Positions 5,936 to 6,807 of a stretch of DNA of 6,807 nucleotides are shown here, one piece after another. Each line of letters opens with the position of its first letter. Position 1 is the stretch's first letter. The position numbers were made by a program, and so were the translations under genes. Under the pieces are notes generated by a model. It did not search any database. It saw only the letters and a program-made list of their open reading frames with translations, and was not told the DNA's origin. Origin of the DNA: Bacteroidales bacterium (GTDB taxonomy: Bacteria > Bacteroidota > Bacteroidia > Bacteroidales > UBA1402); NCBI GenBank assembly GCA_012511135.1, contig JAAZGQ010000075.1, positions 1-6,807 of the forward strand. The letters are read 5' to 3'.

Positions 5936-6807
5936 TTAGTTGCTGATTTTTATGATTTTACCGCTCTGTACTTTCCCGTCCACCTGACATTTATAAAAAT
6001 AAAGTCCCGGCGCAAAAACGGTCATATCAATGCCGGCAGCAGTGTGTATTTCTTTGCTCAATATCTTACGCCCCTGTACATCATACAACTCAAAATAAAT
6101 CTGACCGCAGTGTTCTTTTGACTGAATTTGCAATTTTTCCACCACAGGATTGGGATAGATATCGATGCTTCCTTTTTGAAGATCAACAAGAGAGGAGGCA
6201 TTTATTTCCGTATAGTAAACAACACTCTTTTTATAAAATTTCCACTCCTGGGTGGTCTGGTCCCAGTTATAATGAATAGATTCCCTTGGTTTATTAACGA
6301 TAACATCAGCATAATCAATGACTAACCAGGACATTGGAGGTTGTAGTACTTCAGCCTGCAAACAAGTCAAATCATAGTCGTATTCAAATTTATAAGAAAA
6401 AATCAAAGGCTCGGAATTTCTTTGGTAAAAGGTTTCCCTAATCATATTACCACTGTCGTCGTAACTGCTTTCATATTTTCCGTTTAGCAACCAATAAGCA
6501 GTTGAATCAACCCATTTGTAATAGTTTTGTTCAATTATATTGCCTCCGTCGTTGTAGCTGTAATCTGACTTGGTGCTTTCAATAAACAGACTATCGGAAG
6601 AATCCCATTCATACACAACCCAGTTTGTCCTTTTTCCGCTGGTATCGCAGGCATATTCATTCATTTCCACTGCCTCAAAACAATTGCTGATTTCGTCCCT
6701 GTAATACAGGACCTCTTGTGTGATATTAGCCCTTTCATCATAATTGATCTCCACTTTCATATCAGCCAGATATTGCTCTGCGCTTTTGTCCCAGAAATAA
6801 TCAATTA
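5936..6807 (-). CDS. repeat-containing T9SS type A sorting domain protein, 5' end outside window
   Basis: The reading frame is open from the right edge of the window, so the N-terminus and any signal peptide are missing. An ATG at 6760 exists, but 15 in-frame codons before it clearly continue the repeat pattern, so it is not the start. About 290 residues are visible. The first part (6799-6428) is four consecutive 31-residue units with aromatic and acidic positions (Y-x-W-D ... Y-D-x-x-G-N), followed by a degenerate fifth unit and a further half unit (YNWDQTTQEW, 6271-6206). The last 80 or so residues are the type IX secretion sorting domain: IDIYPNPVVEKLQIQ, FELYDVQGRKIL, FAPGLYFYKC and terminal KIIKISN. 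The product should be exported to the cell surface or medium. Function is unknown; I recall similar WDGSxW...YDxxGN repeats in other T9SS-sorted proteins. The next gene begins 133 nt downstream. Confidence 0.87.
   Translation of the reverse strand, partial: IDYFWDKSAEQYLADMKVEINYDERANITQEVLYYRDEISNCFEAVEMNEYACDTSGKRTNWVVYEWDSSDSLFIESTKSDYSYNDGGNIIEQNYYKWVDSTAYWLLNGKYESSYDDSGNMIRETFYQRNSEPLIFSYKFEYDYDLTCLQAEVLQPPMSWLVIDYADVIVNKPRESIHYNWDQTTQEWKFYKKSVVYYTEINASSLVDLQKGSIDIYPNPVVEKLQIQSKEHCGQIYFELYDVQGRKILSKEIHTAAGIDMTVFAPGLYFYKCQVDGKVQSGKIIKISN
6206..6799 (-). repeat. tandem protein repeat, period 31 residues (93 nt)
   Basis: Units begin at 6799, 6706, 6613 and 6520, each exactly 93 nt. They open YFWDKS, YYRDEI, YEWDSS and YKWVDS; position 20 is Y, C, Y, Y; and positions 24-25 are AN, GK, GN, GN. 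A fifth unit starts at 6427 (YQRNSE) but is shortened and loses phase. A final half unit at 6271-6206 again has Y at position 1, WD at 3-4 and Y at 20. The units are alike at the protein level but diverged in DNA, so the repeat is old rather than recently amplified. It runs off the right edge. Confidence 0.72.

Noticed and set aside
6758..6760. ATG as the start of the right-hand T9SS protein
   Set aside because: The frame stays open to the window edge and the 15 preceding codons fit the 31-residue repeat, so the gene continues outside the window.

Overview
The window looks like ordinary chromosomal DNA from a member of the Bacteroidota (Bacteroidetes). The main reasons are two genes, one at each end, whose products finish in a type A C-terminal sorting domain of the type IX secretion system (T9SS), a system confined to that phylum. 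The genes also mostly lack Shine-Dalgarno sequences, have A-rich leaders, and in one case sit behind a TTTG / TAnnTTTG-like promoter of the Bacteroidetes type. The species cannot be told from this window. A full-length catalase-peroxidase suggests an organism that meets oxygen or peroxide.

All six genes lie on the minus strand, so transcription reads from high to low coordinates. In that order they are: (1) a T9SS-sorted protein cut by the right edge of the window, built from about 31-residue tandem repeats rich in aromatic residues (5936-6807); (2) a small FMN nitroreductase (5269-5802); (3) a CPBP/Abi-family intramembrane protease 9 nt downstream, probably in the same operon (4561-5259); (4) katG, a bifunctional catalase-peroxidase, after a 202-nt AT-rich gap (2190-4358); (5) gldA, glycerol dehydrogenase, 42 nt after katG with no visible terminator between them (1008-2147); (6) a second T9SS-sorted protein with a signal peptide and a beta-sandwich-like body, behind its own plausible promoter (35-913).

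The likely transcription units are repeat protein alone, nitroreductase-CPBP, katG-gldA, and the T9SS protein alone. katG removes hydrogen peroxide. gldA oxidises glycerol to dihydroxyacetone, or reduces small hydroxyketones and aldehydes. The nitroreductase is a flavin oxidoreductase of unknown substrate. A loose redox or stress theme can be drawn, but nothing in the sequence proves that the genes cooperate.

No RNA gene, CRISPR array, insertion sequence, integrase or phage gene is visible, and every main gene is intact apart from the one cut by the window edge. I found no previously undescribed system. The observations most worth a second look are the phase-locked 31-residue repeats at the right end, the katG-gldA pairing and the imperfect palindrome just upstream of katG.
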